A DNA stretch of 64,000 nt from Armillaria gallica (Eukaryota; Basidiomycota; Agaricomycetes; Agaricales; Physalacriaceae). The first letter of the stretch is position 1. Each line of letters opens with the position of its first letter. The notes under the pieces are model-generated. The model was not told the origin of the DNA and searched no databases. It worked only from the letters and a program-made list of their open reading frames with translations. The stretch covers positions 1,612,001-1,676,000 of the forward strand of contig JBANDB010000011.1 of the NCBI GenBank assembly GCA_037576215.1. The letters run 5' to 3'. Below are positions 48,389-59,484 of this stretch, piece by piece. Both the position numbers and the translations under genes were made by a program.

Positions 48389-50324
48389 TGTGATGGATCC
48401 CCCAATCACCAAACCCCTCCCCCAGAAGGCTACAGGCGTGTCCAGTTCTGGGACCAGCCCGTACTGGCCCCAGAGCAGACACTCGAGCCTGTACCGACCA
48501 TCGAGGAACCTGTCGCCGGTCCCTCCCATCTCAGGAGGACCCATGGCCCCTTTGGCCATGCCTACTGGCAGAATGTCGACATCCAGCGCCTCGCACCCCC
48601 ACCCCCACATCCCTACACCCCGCTCCGATCCACTGAGAGCATCGACCATGACACTGCCAGATATACGATCAACGAGTGTGGCGAGACAGTCGAGTTCGAG
48701 GGGAGCAACACTGTCACTGAGGGACTCCCTGAGCAGGAGTATGTCAATGGGATCCATGGAGAGTCTCCCTCTGGCTCCGAGTCAGCCCCCATCCTGCCGC
48801 TCCATCCAACCAACCCCGATCCCCCCTCTGATGATGCTAACTGATGCCATCAATTTCTATAATGAAACAGATGATGATCCCACAGTTCCCATACCTGCTC
48901 TATTAAGGCAAGCAGACTATTGGGATATATATAACTACTTTGCCTACGAATTACCCTTCGCTCCGGTCTGGGGAAATTCCCAGGCTGGAAACGACTATTT
49001 TATGAGGAAACAGAGAGGTCTCCCAGCAGATGAGATCTTACAGTATGAGGCAGAGCGAAATGCTTGCCTCTTATGGAACGAAATACACCTGGATGCCATA
49101 ATTGAGGAATTCCCTCCTTACGAAGAAGCTGCACTAGAAATCGAGATACAGGAACCAATGCCGGATGAACCGCTGGTACCACCTCCTCAGGTAACAACGG
49201 GGACCTTCTCCTATGTAAGGGGACAGGCACCACCAGGAATGTACACACGCGGCTACCTACCCTTTGCTGGTGGCAGCCACGGAGCCGGTCAACCCGCACC
49301 AGGCAGCGGAGGCGGCGCACCACCTGTGCAACCTCCCGCCATGCCTCCAAGATACGCACTCCCATGCTATCCCGCACCACCACCGCTGCCAGACCCACCG
49401 GTACCTTGGCAATTAGTTGATGGAGCCGTCGCTCCTTATGATGAATTTAAACCTAAAATTCTAAAGGAGGTCGACGACTTCAAAGGTGATTCTAACGACA
49501 TCACCCAATTCTTCCTAAAGTGCAAATTACACTTTGACATGTTTAACCAACACTTCCGACACCCTCCTCATAAAGTCATTTTTTGCATCTCTTGACTCGC
49601 AGAGGATGCCGAGAAATGGTGGGAGTTGTGCGCACAGCTCATAGGAAAAAGCCTGGATGGAGAGCAGCTCTACTCCAGCTACGATGAGTTCAAAACGGAG
49701 CTCAGCAAAAGGTTCTGGAAGGACACTGACACACAGCTGAAGTACGCACTGTGGGAGAAGCTTAGACAAGTGGACCACAAGGATGGTGACAAATTCTTCC
49801 AGCTATTCGAAGAACTAGCCTACCATGCTGGAGTATGCAACAACAACCAAGTAATGCTCCATCAAATCAAGAAGGCCACCTGTCAGATGAGTAAAAATAC
49901 TATATACTTGGCTGATGGGGAAGTGCCAACAGATTATGAAGGCTGGAAGGCTCGCCTACTCCGGATTGACTACAACTGGCGCCTCAAGCAGGCAGAAGGA
50001 ACTACGGCAACACCATCTCGACCACAGACACAGAAGACGACCACGCCCATTAGGGGTGGTCAAACAACAGCTCCCGTACCGTCAATGACGATGGCTACAG
50101 GGACGACTTACGGAGGACACAGTGCGCCGATGGATGTCGATGCAGCCAGGGCAGCATCGGTATGCTTCCGATGTGGCAAGAAAGGCCACTTCAAGCGTGA
50201 CTGCCTTAATGCGCCAAAAACCTGGGAAGAAGCATTACAACGCTTCAACACTTATTGGGACCATCACCCAACTATGGAAAACCTCTCAACGATTGAGGAG
50301 GTAAAAGAGAGCGCCGAGAAGTAA
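48389..50324 (+). pseudogene. Gag polyprotein with zinc knuckle
   Basis: The first part reads in one frame to 48844; the second overlaps it in another frame and continues to the TAA at 50322-50324, so one frameshift near 48780-48850 or an overlap is needed. The second part has the retrotransposon capsid pattern (FKGDSNDITQFFLKCKLHF, WELCAQLIG) and a CCHC knuckle (CFRCGKKGHFKRDC) near 50164-50205. An in-frame TGA at 49593-49595 interrupts the capsid. Gag packages the element RNA. Confidence 0.85.
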
Positions 50325-52683
50325 ATGATTCAATTTACTTGGCCAAGGACTTAGTTTCGGCTGGTACGCCTATCGCACTTCATAAATGTACTTATATACC
50401 ACCTGTAGTAACCACCATGCATTCGAATATACCTGCGACTTCACAATCAGACCAGAAACTAAGCAAGAATCAAATCCCAGAACCAGATGTCATGGTAGTA
50501 AGGCTACCGGCGACTAAATGTTTGGCGAGTAACCCATTGCGGGCGAAAGCATCGAACGACAAGTCACCTACCATAGTGACACCCATCATAATGGTTAGAC
50601 CGGATGGGGCAGGGGAACAAGTGCATAGCGCCCCCCCTGATGAAGCAGCTCTATGGAGTCCCAGCCTCGCTGGGAGTTTCAAGGGAATAGCTTCAGCAAA
50701 ACCTCCTCTGGTAAAAGAGAACACTGTACGGCTACCAAAGTCTAAATCCCTTATACACCAAGGGGCTTTGGCGACAGCCAAGGATGCCAGGAAGATTGAG
50801 GATGAACTGGAGTTGAGTAAGGGCCCCCGACTAGTTGCCAATGCCTGTCGTGATGAAGGGTGACTCGACAAAGGGGGAACGCCGAATGAAACGAGGGACC
50901 TGTCCATCACAGTGACAGGCTCGAAGGAAACAGGTGAAGGCAACCATCACCTGATGGTGACAGCCCAACCTGCTGTCTCTTTACGAGACAGCACCTTCGA
51001 GAAACGCACCTCCCATTCCACGACTGACCAGAAAGCCGCAGGACAGGAAGCTGCTAGCGCCCAGGCAGTGAAAAGAGGGCATCAGGTAGCTTTTATTGAA
51101 GAAGTACCTGACAACGAGGACATTACGAGTTTCATGATGAACAAGAATGCTAAATTAATACCCCCTATAGAAACTGCAGTGACCTCACCAATGGTAGTTG
51201 AGCCCCCACGGGTCGACGTGAAGGTTAAAGAGGCCCCGCAACTCTCACGCACCTATACCAGCGGAAAGACCTATAATGAGTGGCTTAAACCATTCAGAGC
51301 TGAGTGGACTCTACGCAAAGTGGTAGAAGCGTGAATGGAGTCGGAGGCCAGGGCAATCCTAAAGAATTGGATTCATAAAGCATGCGCAGAGGAAGTAGTC
51401 GACTTAATGATCGAAGCAATGAGGGGGATGGAGCAAATTAATGCGCTTTGGTGGCTTGAAGAACTATGACAGCCAAAGCAGTATATCAGCGCACTAAGTG
51501 GGAAAGGGAAGGACCTAGTTATCCCCGTCAAAATTGGAACACCAGGAACCATTCCCAAAATCTCCACAGCTGCATTGGTAGACAGCGGATGCACCAGTAG
51601 CACCATCAACCAAAAGTTCATCGAACAGTACAATATTCCAACTCGAGCGACTGCTGCACCAATCCCGGTCTATAATGCTGATGGAACCAAGAACCAAGGA
51701 GGATCAATTACCAAATACGCCGAGACCCATCTCAAAATCAGAGATCATTCAGAACGAATAGATCTAGCCATAACGGATCTTGGTGATAAACAGATCTTCC
51801 TCGGTCACGACTGGTTAGCCCGGCATAATCCAATCATCAATTGGAAGACAGGAGGATTAACGTTTGCATGATGTGAATGTCACAAGAACCCATTCGTACT
51901 ACCCGATGCAGACCCCGACGACAAGTGGGATGAAGAGCTGGAGGAGGGAGACACCATTCTCGCAATAGATTTCACGCAGGCCATTCTCATATGCGCACAT
52001 CACACCAATGACTTGGCTGCTGCAGCCAATGCAGACAAGAAGACCCAGACATTCGAAGAAATGGTCCCAGAGTGGTGTCGGGACTTCAACGACTTGTTTG
52101 CTAAAGACAATTTCGACGAACTTCCTGAGCCAAAGACGTGGGACCATGCCATTGAACTCACTCCAAACGCGCCAATCTCGATTGCAAGGTCTATCCTCTT
52201 AATCGAAATGAACAGGCGGAGCTCGACAAGTTCTTAGACGAGAACCTTTCAAGCAGATGGATACGACCCTCCAAGTCGCCTATGGCTTCACCTTTCTTCT
52301 TTGTTAAGAAAAAGGATGGCAAGCTGTGACCAGTACAAGATTATCGAAAGCTTAACGAGATGACAATCAAGAATCGATACCCACTTCCGCTCATCTTGGA
52401 GCTGATGGATAAACTATGAGGCGCCAAGTACTTTTCCAAACTTGACGTTCGATGGGGATACAATAATGTTCGCATTAAAAGCGGCGACGAGTGGAAGGCA
52501 GCATTCAGAACTAATCGAGGGTTGTTTGAACCCACGGTTATGTTCTTCGGGCTCACCAACTCGCCCACCACCTTCCAGTGGATGATGAATGACATCTTTA
52601 AAGATCTCATTGCATCAGGAGCCGTCACCGTCTATCTTGATGATATCCTAATCATGTCCAAAACCAAAGAGGAGCATTGTTGC
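50297..52683 (+). pseudogene. Pol, first half: protease and reverse transcriptase (to the YLDD region)
   Basis: The pol frame is shifted -1 from gag and overlaps it by 28 bases. It contains an aspartic protease (VDSGCTSSTI, near 51578) and the reverse transcriptase fingers and palm, with the catalytic YLDD at about 52633-52644. TGA stops lie at 50861, 51332, 51467, 51869, 52327 and 52417, and a frameshift lies near 52175-52190. Solo LTR 2 cuts the frame at 52684. Confidence 0.88.
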
Positions 52684-54305
52684 TGATGAGCCTCCAGGCT
52701 CTGTATGCTCAGAATTCGTGGATTTTCCCTGCTAATTAATGCTACTGTCCCTTCAATGGCCTTTCAGCAAACCAATGATTGCACACCCACTGATACCACT
52801 TTCATCCTACGGCCACCACTCCTTACGCACTTTGTTATCCATCCCATCTTGCCACGCATCATAATTGTCATACTTCATCACAGCAAGGCACCTTTGATCG
52901 ACAATCATCCCAATACAGAATTGACATAATCACTCAGAAGCACCTAGTTGATGCACTCATTGATCACTTAATGAAAATGATGTGATTGACGTGAGTACCC
53001 TCCCAGCTACGGCAATTGCAGCTATGGCAACTACAGACCGTGTTTACTAAGGCTGTTACTTCGCCAAGGCTTCAAGAAAACGTTGCCCCACGTGTACTCC
53101 TCAGTACGACGACTATCGCTCAGTAATCCGCAGCTAAACAGCACCTAACGATCCGTGCATTGCTCAGCAAAACCATACAGTTCACATCCATACGTGGCAA
53201 CATCGACAAGTTGCTGTTACTTTAAAAGACTAAGAACCATATGTTACCTACAACTTTTTACAAAGCTAAGGCCTTACAGCCTTACTAAGTCTCGCATATT
53301 TACTCTATTTATAAATTCGTACTTTTAGTATAAAAACTAGCTAGAAAACATAGTTACAGGGCAGTTCATCTCCAGTTGACCCCAGACTACATTAATTATT
53401 GTCACACTCTAGTCTATCGCCAGTAAACAATGTTTATTCCCCGTTCTACGGCAATATACCGTTTGCACCAGCATATTCTTGATCGCATGTCGACTCTTGA
53501 GCTCACCAGAGTTATCCCACAGTTTTTAACTGTGAAGAGTCCTTCGTGACGCGCTCTTTGCTCTTAACACTATTGGTGCACGTTCCTATTGTGCCAATAC
53601 ATGATCGCTGCACCATACCTCGTCCCTGTTATCTTTTATAGGCCGTCATCATTTCACTTTCACACCATTGGAGTTTTTACAGTTTCCCTTTCACCATCAT
53701 TATCGTCGCCCACTTGGGTAGTCTCAGAGCAGACTTAGGATCAGTTCAGCAAGTTTTCGTATAGTATCAGTCCCTCGAGTGGACTTGAAGGTTAGTTTTG
53801 ACATAGGATAGGATCATTTCAGTACCAGACCAGTTTCGACATCGAGTCAGCACCATCACATCGTATAGGACCAGTATCGCCACCAGTTTTCGTAGTTCCA
53901 CGTTTTCTCATCGCCTTGCTCACCCATAGACTATTGCCGACCATTTAGTCTATTCTCCATCGTTCACCCCACTCCGATTACTGTTGAGTGACGTTTTCTA
54001 GTCTCGCCGCACATTTTCTCATACAGATTTGTGGTATTCACATCATACCCATTTTCATTCTCTCTCATTTCGAGAGATCCCTACCGGCTTGAAGCCATAG
54101 CATTTAGTACTCGACTACCAAGCAGTACTACTTCGCAGACTTAAAGTCGCAGTGTATTCTTGTGTATAGAGGAATTGTTCTACTGCACGGAGGTGCCCCG
54201 AACCACTTGCACACATGATCGCCTGGATTGCCGTGCCACTACATTAATTAACCAAGCTCATTCCGAGTTGGTGTTGCCATTGCCACGGAAGTCCTAGGCT
54301 CATCA
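52684..54305 (+). repeat. Nested solo LTR 2 (1622 bp)
   Basis: Same family, ends and orientation as solo LTR 1. The 4-bp duplication TTGC flanks it (52680-52683 and 54306-54309). Removing the LTR and one TTGC restores the reverse transcriptase frame across the site. Confidence 0.92.
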
Positions 54306-56757
54306 TTGCATCACGTGCGAGGTTCTAAGACTCCTCTGAAAGAACAAGCTATTCCTTAAAGTGGAGAAATGTGAGTTCAAAACCTTGGAAACAGAGTACC
54401 TCAGAGTCATCATCAGTGAAGGAAGCATCCGGATGGATCCAGTCAAAATCGCAGGAATAGCGGAATGGCCTGTGCCAGCCAAGAAACAACAACTTCAGTC
54501 ATTCTTAGGCTTTACCAATTTCTACCGATGTTTCATCAAAGGATACAGCAAGGTCATGAAACCGATGACCCAGCTGACAGGAAATAATCCATGGAAATGG
54601 GGAAAAGCGCAACAGGACGCATTTGAGGAGTTGAAGAGACTGCTGGCCGAAGAAGTGGTACTGGCAATACCCACGGAGGAAGGCAAGTTCTGTGTAGAGG
54701 CAGACACAAGTGAAGGAGCAATAGGCGCTGTATTGTCACAGGAACAGGATGGAAAATGGCACCCAGTCATGTTTCTATCCAAGTCCCTCACAGTTACAGA
54801 ACGAAATTACGAAATTTACGACAAAGAACTGCTGGCAATCATGCTAGCCCTGGACGAGTGGAGGCACTACCTAATGGGTGTGGCTCAGGACTTCAAGATA
54901 TGGACAGATCACCAAAATCTGCAGTATTTCCGAAAGCCCCAAAAGCTCAACCAACGCCAAGCACGTTGGGTAACTGAGCTTGCCGAATACTATTTCTCGC
55001 TGCACCACAAACTGGGACCAGCAAACAAGAAGGCTGACCTACTAAGCCAACGAGCAGACCACGAGCAGGGAAAGGAGGACAATGATGAGGTTATAGTCCT
55101 CAAACCCGAGCACTTCCAGGCACTAGTCATGCCCACGATCAAGGAAATCCATACCAAGATCAAGCAAGCCATGCTCGACCACCACCAATGGGACAAGAAT
55201 GTTTCCGTGTCTCTCAACCATGATCGAGGGATGAAGCTAGATGACGGGTTAATCTATTACGATTCCCATATCTATATTCCCCAAGACCATGTGTTATGAG
55301 GAGAAATCATCGTGATATTTCACGACCACATCACGGCGGGACACCCCGGCATTGAAAAGACTAAAGAACTTGTCTTATGAGAATATTGGTGGCCAAGGAT
55401 GAAAAAGGACATCGAAAACTACATCTGCGCTTGTGAAACGTGTCAACGAACCAAGTCGAGCACACAAGCAAAAGCAACACCCCTTCATCCCAATGCCATA
55501 CCCTCCCGACCATGGACTCACATCTCCGTAGACATGGTCACTGGTTTACCAAAGTGTAACAGCTACGACGCTATCTTAATGATTGTCGACCGATTCTCCA
55601 AGGAAATCATACCGATAGCATGTACCACGGAGCTGTCATCGGAAGGGTGGGCCAAGATCCTATGCAACGAAGTATATGCTAAGCATGGGATGCCCCAGGT
55701 AGTCATCTCCAACTGAGGCACCGTGTTTGTATCCAAGTTCATGAAAGACCTTTATGACTTGCTCCAGATCAAGGCAAATGTATCCACCACCTATCACCCG
55801 CAGACTGATGGACAGACTGAACGAGTTAATCAGGAGGTTGAAAAATACCTCTGGATCTTCATCAATCACCTCCAGAACAACTGGGTTGAATGGCTCTCCC
55901 TTGCAGCCTTCACTCATAACAACCGCACCCATTCCGCTATGGGCAAAAGTCCCTTCAAGGTTAACTACGGCTATAATGCTGAAATCCTCCCAGGCGCAAT
56001 ACCCCAAGCACCCTTCAGAACACCAGCCTCAACCACATTCGTTTCACAGATGCAGAAAATCCATGCTGAAGCAAAGCAAGCGCTCGAGAAAGCCACCGAC
56101 CAGATGAAAGCCCAATACAACAAAAAGAAACGACCTGCAGTTGAACACCAAGTAGGAGACAAGGTTTGGCTCAACACGACCAACCTCAATCTCCCACATC
56201 CCAAGAAGAAACTCACAGACAAACAAATGGGCCCATTCCCCATCATCGCAAAAATCGGAGCATCAGCATACAAATTAAAACTCCCAACCAACTGGCATAT
56301 CCATCCAGTATTTAACGAAGTACTCCTCACACCATACACGCCACCCGCATTCCCAAACCAAGAACAGCTGCCTCCACCACTGCCGGATCTCATCGACAGT
56401 GAAGAACACTATGAAGTCGAGAAAGTCCTCGACAGTAGAGAGTGCAAAGTCAGGGGAAAAGCCGGGGAACCATGGCACTGGGTTACAGACTACTTCGTCA
56501 AGTGGAAAGGCTACAGACCAGAATCAAACAGTTGGGTACAGGAGGATAACATGGATGCAGAAGAACTTGTCGATGAATACCTCGCCGAGAGGGTGAATCG
56601 TACCAAGCATGAAACAGGAGATTGGCAATCCTATACAGACTCATTCACCGGACAAAGAGTGTGGTACGACCAACAGCTAGACTGGGATTGGCTTGGTGGC
56701 CACAACGACCCTTCGACAGACACGAAATCGCTGTTCGAACCAACAGAAATACCATGA
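54306..56757 (+). pseudogene. Pol, second half: RT thumb, RNase H, integrase, chromodomain
   Basis: One frame, broken by TGA at 54337, 55297, 55378 and 55714, encodes the RT thumb (KCEF..EYL), RNase H (EADTSEGAIGAVL, YDKELLAI, WTDHQNL), and the integrase HHCC finger (HDHITAGHP; CACETC). The integrase core has Asp in ISVDMVTGLP and Glu in TDGQTERVNQ, but the second Asp is Asn at about 55711. A C-terminal chromodomain follows (HYEVEKVLD, YFVKWKGY), typical of chromoviruses, where it directs integration to marked chromatin. The frame ends at 56757. Confidence 0.92.
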
Positions 56758-56969
56758 CGACATGAAAAGTTTACCAGATTTACCTCTTCCACATCCACCT
56801 AATAACAAAATTCCTCCTCCTCGTTCAGGCCCTTGCATATAGGGAACAAAGAAAGGAGGATCACAGCCATTTAGGCAGGGGCACTAATGTTGTGTCCAGG
56901 TATTGTGAGAAAGTAATGATGGGATTGAAGCTAACAGCAGTTGGGACACCTGCCTTAACAGGGGGGTAA
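56758..56969 (+). other. Element 3' leader with polypurine tract
   Basis: Non-coding stretch between the pol stop and the 3' LTR. AGGGGGGTAA at 56960-56969 abuts the LTR and is the likely plus-strand primer. Confidence 0.6.
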
Positions 56970-57392
56970 TGTTACAATTTATTCATTTCTTTATCTAAGC
57001 GCCTCTTATCTTATTTTATCTTCGGCGCTTACCTTATCTTATCTTTAGATCCGCAACTTCACGGAAGTCTTCATAAATCTTCACATTGCTACATCATCAC
57101 ACTCACTCGACGTGTATTATTCTCGGCTACCATGTATTTGGCTTATTCACTTTCTAACACGGTACCCTCACTTTTAAGACTTATCAAGACCCTCACTTTA
57201 GTATATAAGTAGTGTACTCAAAGCTGTATATTCCCTAGCTTTGAGCTAACGTTTATTCATACCGAAACACATTCTTTACTTGCTAAGCACTACTTAGTCA
57301 GCCTTGATCGCCAATCATCACAGGACTAGTCGGTGACTGTACGAACGCGATACAGCCGACTATTTACCCTTGATTGGAGTTTGGGTCTTACA
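56970..57392 (+). repeat. 3' LTR of the gypsy element
   Basis: Same length as the 5' LTR, followed by the ACATC duplication at 57393-57397. Confidence 0.95.
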
Positions 57393-57397
57393 ACATC

Positions 57398-57985
57398 ATA
57401 GAGGAACACATCTGGAATTCTTCACTTCGAATCCTCTCCACATGTGATGGCGGCTTTCTGCAGAACCTACAGTTACCATCGCTTGAGGTTATGCACATTG
57501 ATCCAGGCCCATATGAGCCCTGTCCGAGACAGACACTTCCTGGGCTCCATCGCCTTCTCATAAACTCTCGCTGCTCCCTCGTCGAACTCACCATCATGGA
57601 GGCACACCCTGATGAGAACATCATCTTCATCCTTGAACTTGCACCCCTCCTCAGAACACTGAAGTTCATGTTTTCAGAGTGGTCCACTGAGGGTGAAGAT
57701 ACCTTCCAAGTGATTTGTGCTCGTAAGGATCTCGTTCCTTCACTTCAGGTGTTCTCGATCTGGATTCGGATGCAGAGGAAGCAAGTTAATTTCATCAACC
57801 ATTCATTTGCAAGGATGATTTGTGATCGATGGTTGTTGGGCTTGTTGTCAGCGAATGTTACTTCAATGTCCAGGTACCCGTTGTTGCCAGATGATCTCAA
57901 AACATTGAGGGCATGCAAGGAACAGGGTCTGGATATATCGGTTACAGGCAATTCAATGGATGGGCTGATGATGGAATATGTTTGA
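57398..57985 (+). pseudogene. F-box protein pseudogene, 3' half
   Basis: The frame (IIEEHIWNSSLRILST onwards) continues the one left at 45754 once the element and one ACATC are removed. It is leucine-rich (LPSLEVMHID, LPGLHRLLIN, LAPLLRTLKF) as in the C-terminal repeats of basidiomycete F-box proteins, and is open to 57985. This half has no further stop. Confidence 0.75.
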
Positions 57986-58105
57986 CGTCTTCGTGCATGA
58001 GAATTTACTCTGATTATTCAAGGAACAAGCACATAGGTACAGCAACAAAATTTCTTGGATAACGAGGACACTGAACAGATTCCTCAAGGTCCTCATTATT
58101 GTTCT

Positions 58106-59116
58106 TTAATGCCCATGACGACTGTCATCCCTGGAATACCACCTTCTATGACTGCTGTCTTCCTGACTCTCCCTCCTGTCTGGATTAGCGAGGGTAACGC
58201 CATCTTCAAGTGTAATACCCTGATAAGTGTCTGCTTTGGGACACCCCCATGGGCAATTGTCGATGTCATGGAAAACGTTTACGCGTCGACACTTGAAGCA
58301 CCCGCTTTGCCTCCTCAACCACATTCTCTGTGCATCTGTCAATGCAGGTGGGTACTTGGGTCTTGGTGCGCTTGTAGGGGCAGGGGATGGTATGGGTTGG
58401 CTCGATATTGTGACCGGCATCGGTCGACCCTTGAAAACAGGGCATTTCGTGGGAGGCTCTGCGGTATTACCTGCTGATGAGCTCGACCGCTTTCTAGTTG
58501 GAGTCTGGATCGAAGACCTGGGTGTCTCAGCTTTCTTCGCATCTTTGACGGCCGCAGTTTCAGGTTGGGGAAGACTATCCTCGATGGCTTTGATAAGGCT
58601 GATCCACTGGGTGAGGTCGCACTCCCTGGCCGTCTCCTTATCATACCGTGCAGAACATGCAAGTGCAGGGTTTACATGGGCTCTGAAACAAGACAAGAGT
58701 TCGTCATCCCTGAGATGATATGGTGTGTTTCTTAGGAGGGTATTGTTCCAGTGGAGCCGCATTATCCAAGCAGTGACTGGCTGCCCGGAACTCTGGAACG
58801 ATGATAGGATCTTGCTCTGCAATTTCTTATCCCAATCCTTCAGTAGAAAGGCGGCTCGCATCTCGGAGAGAAACGAGGTGAGATCGAGGGACGACAGGCG
58901 AGACATATCTGACATGTACCAGTCCCGGATGAGAGGGTCTCTGAATCCACCGGAGAGCGTGGAGACGTATTTGGAAGAAGTGAGGTTGTCTTTGTTCTGG
59001 ATGTAGCTCCATGCTATGTATTCATAATGGGAGAAGTCTTTTGGTGTGAACAAATCTTCGCAGGGGTTGATTATAGGAAGATGGGTGCCATATTGCTCGA
59101 AACAGTGGGATGACAT
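58106..59116 (-). CDS. Gag-like protein, 336 aa
   Basis: An uninterrupted minus-strand frame starts with ATG at 59116. The N-terminal half (FTPKDFSHYEYIAWSYIQ, GFRDPLIRDWY, LSEMRAAFLLKDW) is a helical capsid-like region of the sort found in fungal retroelement gag proteins. It is followed by a basic Ser/Pro linker and a Cys/His cluster (CFKCRRVNVFHDIDNCPWGCP, residues about 270-290) that resembles a zinc knuckle. No pol is present next to it. It is either the isolated gag of a lost element or a retained gag-derived gene. It overlaps several plus-strand shadow frames. Confidence 0.6.
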   Translation of the reverse strand: MSSHCFEQYGTHLPIINPCEDLFTPKDFSHYEYIAWSYIQNKDNLTSSKYVSTLSGGFRDPLIRDWYMSDMSRLSSLDLTSFLSEMRAAFLLKDWDKKLQSKILSSFQSSGQPVTAWIMRLHWNNTLLRNTPYHLRDDELLSCFRAHVNPALACSARYDKETARECDLTQWISLIKAIEDSLPQPETAAVKDAKKAETPRSSIQTPTRKRSSSSAGNTAEPPTKCPVFKGRPMPVTISSQPIPSPAPTSAPRPKYPPALTDAQRMWLRRQSGCFKCRRVNVFHDIDNCPWGCPKADTYQGITLEDGVTLANPDRRESQEDSSHRRWYSRDDSRHGH

Positions 59117-59484
59117 TGTAAAATAGAACTGATAACTTCAAAGGAGGAGTGGATGTGATCGCCAGTCTCTTGTCAGTTGTTTGAAGTATACAATAATTTC
59201 ACCAATAGTAGCCGTCAGTGTTATCCCTGAAGTTCCCGCTTGTAAGAAGAGCAAGAGATGAGCTTGAGGAGGCTTTGTCGCTGCACCTTAGACTTGACAG
59301 TAGAGAAACGGCGGGCGCAGAGACAAAAACCTGTATGGATTTTATACTCGCGCAGTAGGTATGCATGTCTCTGAAAATGAAACAAGTTTTAATTTTATAT
59401 AATTGGGTGGATAGGTGGATAGGATTGCAAAGCCGGTGGTGGTCATACTATAGATACAGTATCTAACTGGAAACAACGAAATGA
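59117..59484. other. No recognised gene
   Basis: AT-rich spacer between two minus-strand genes; nothing supported. Confidence 0.4.

Larger units (their letters stand above)
45755..57392 (+). mobile_element. Ty3/gypsy chromovirus retrotransposon with two nested solo LTRs
   Basis: Two 423-bp LTRs (45755-46177 and 56970-57392) start TGTTA and end TTACA. A 5-bp target duplication ACATC flanks them (45750-45754 and 57393-57397). Inside, in order: self-complementary primer site, gag, protease, reverse transcriptase, RNase H, integrase with chromodomain, and a purine tract. Two 1.6-kb solo LTRs of another family are inserted in gag and in RT. Stops and frameshifts make the copy non-autonomous. Confidence 0.95.

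Noticed and set aside
46794..54305. The 1.6-kb repeats as the LTR pair of an inner element
   Set aside because: The reverse transcriptase frame continues across the second repeat once it and one TTGC are removed, so it is a separate insertion.
49593..55716. TGA recoding as a sense codon in the retrotransposon
   Set aside because: Neighbouring genes use TGA as a normal stop, and the positions fit CGA-to-TGA decay.
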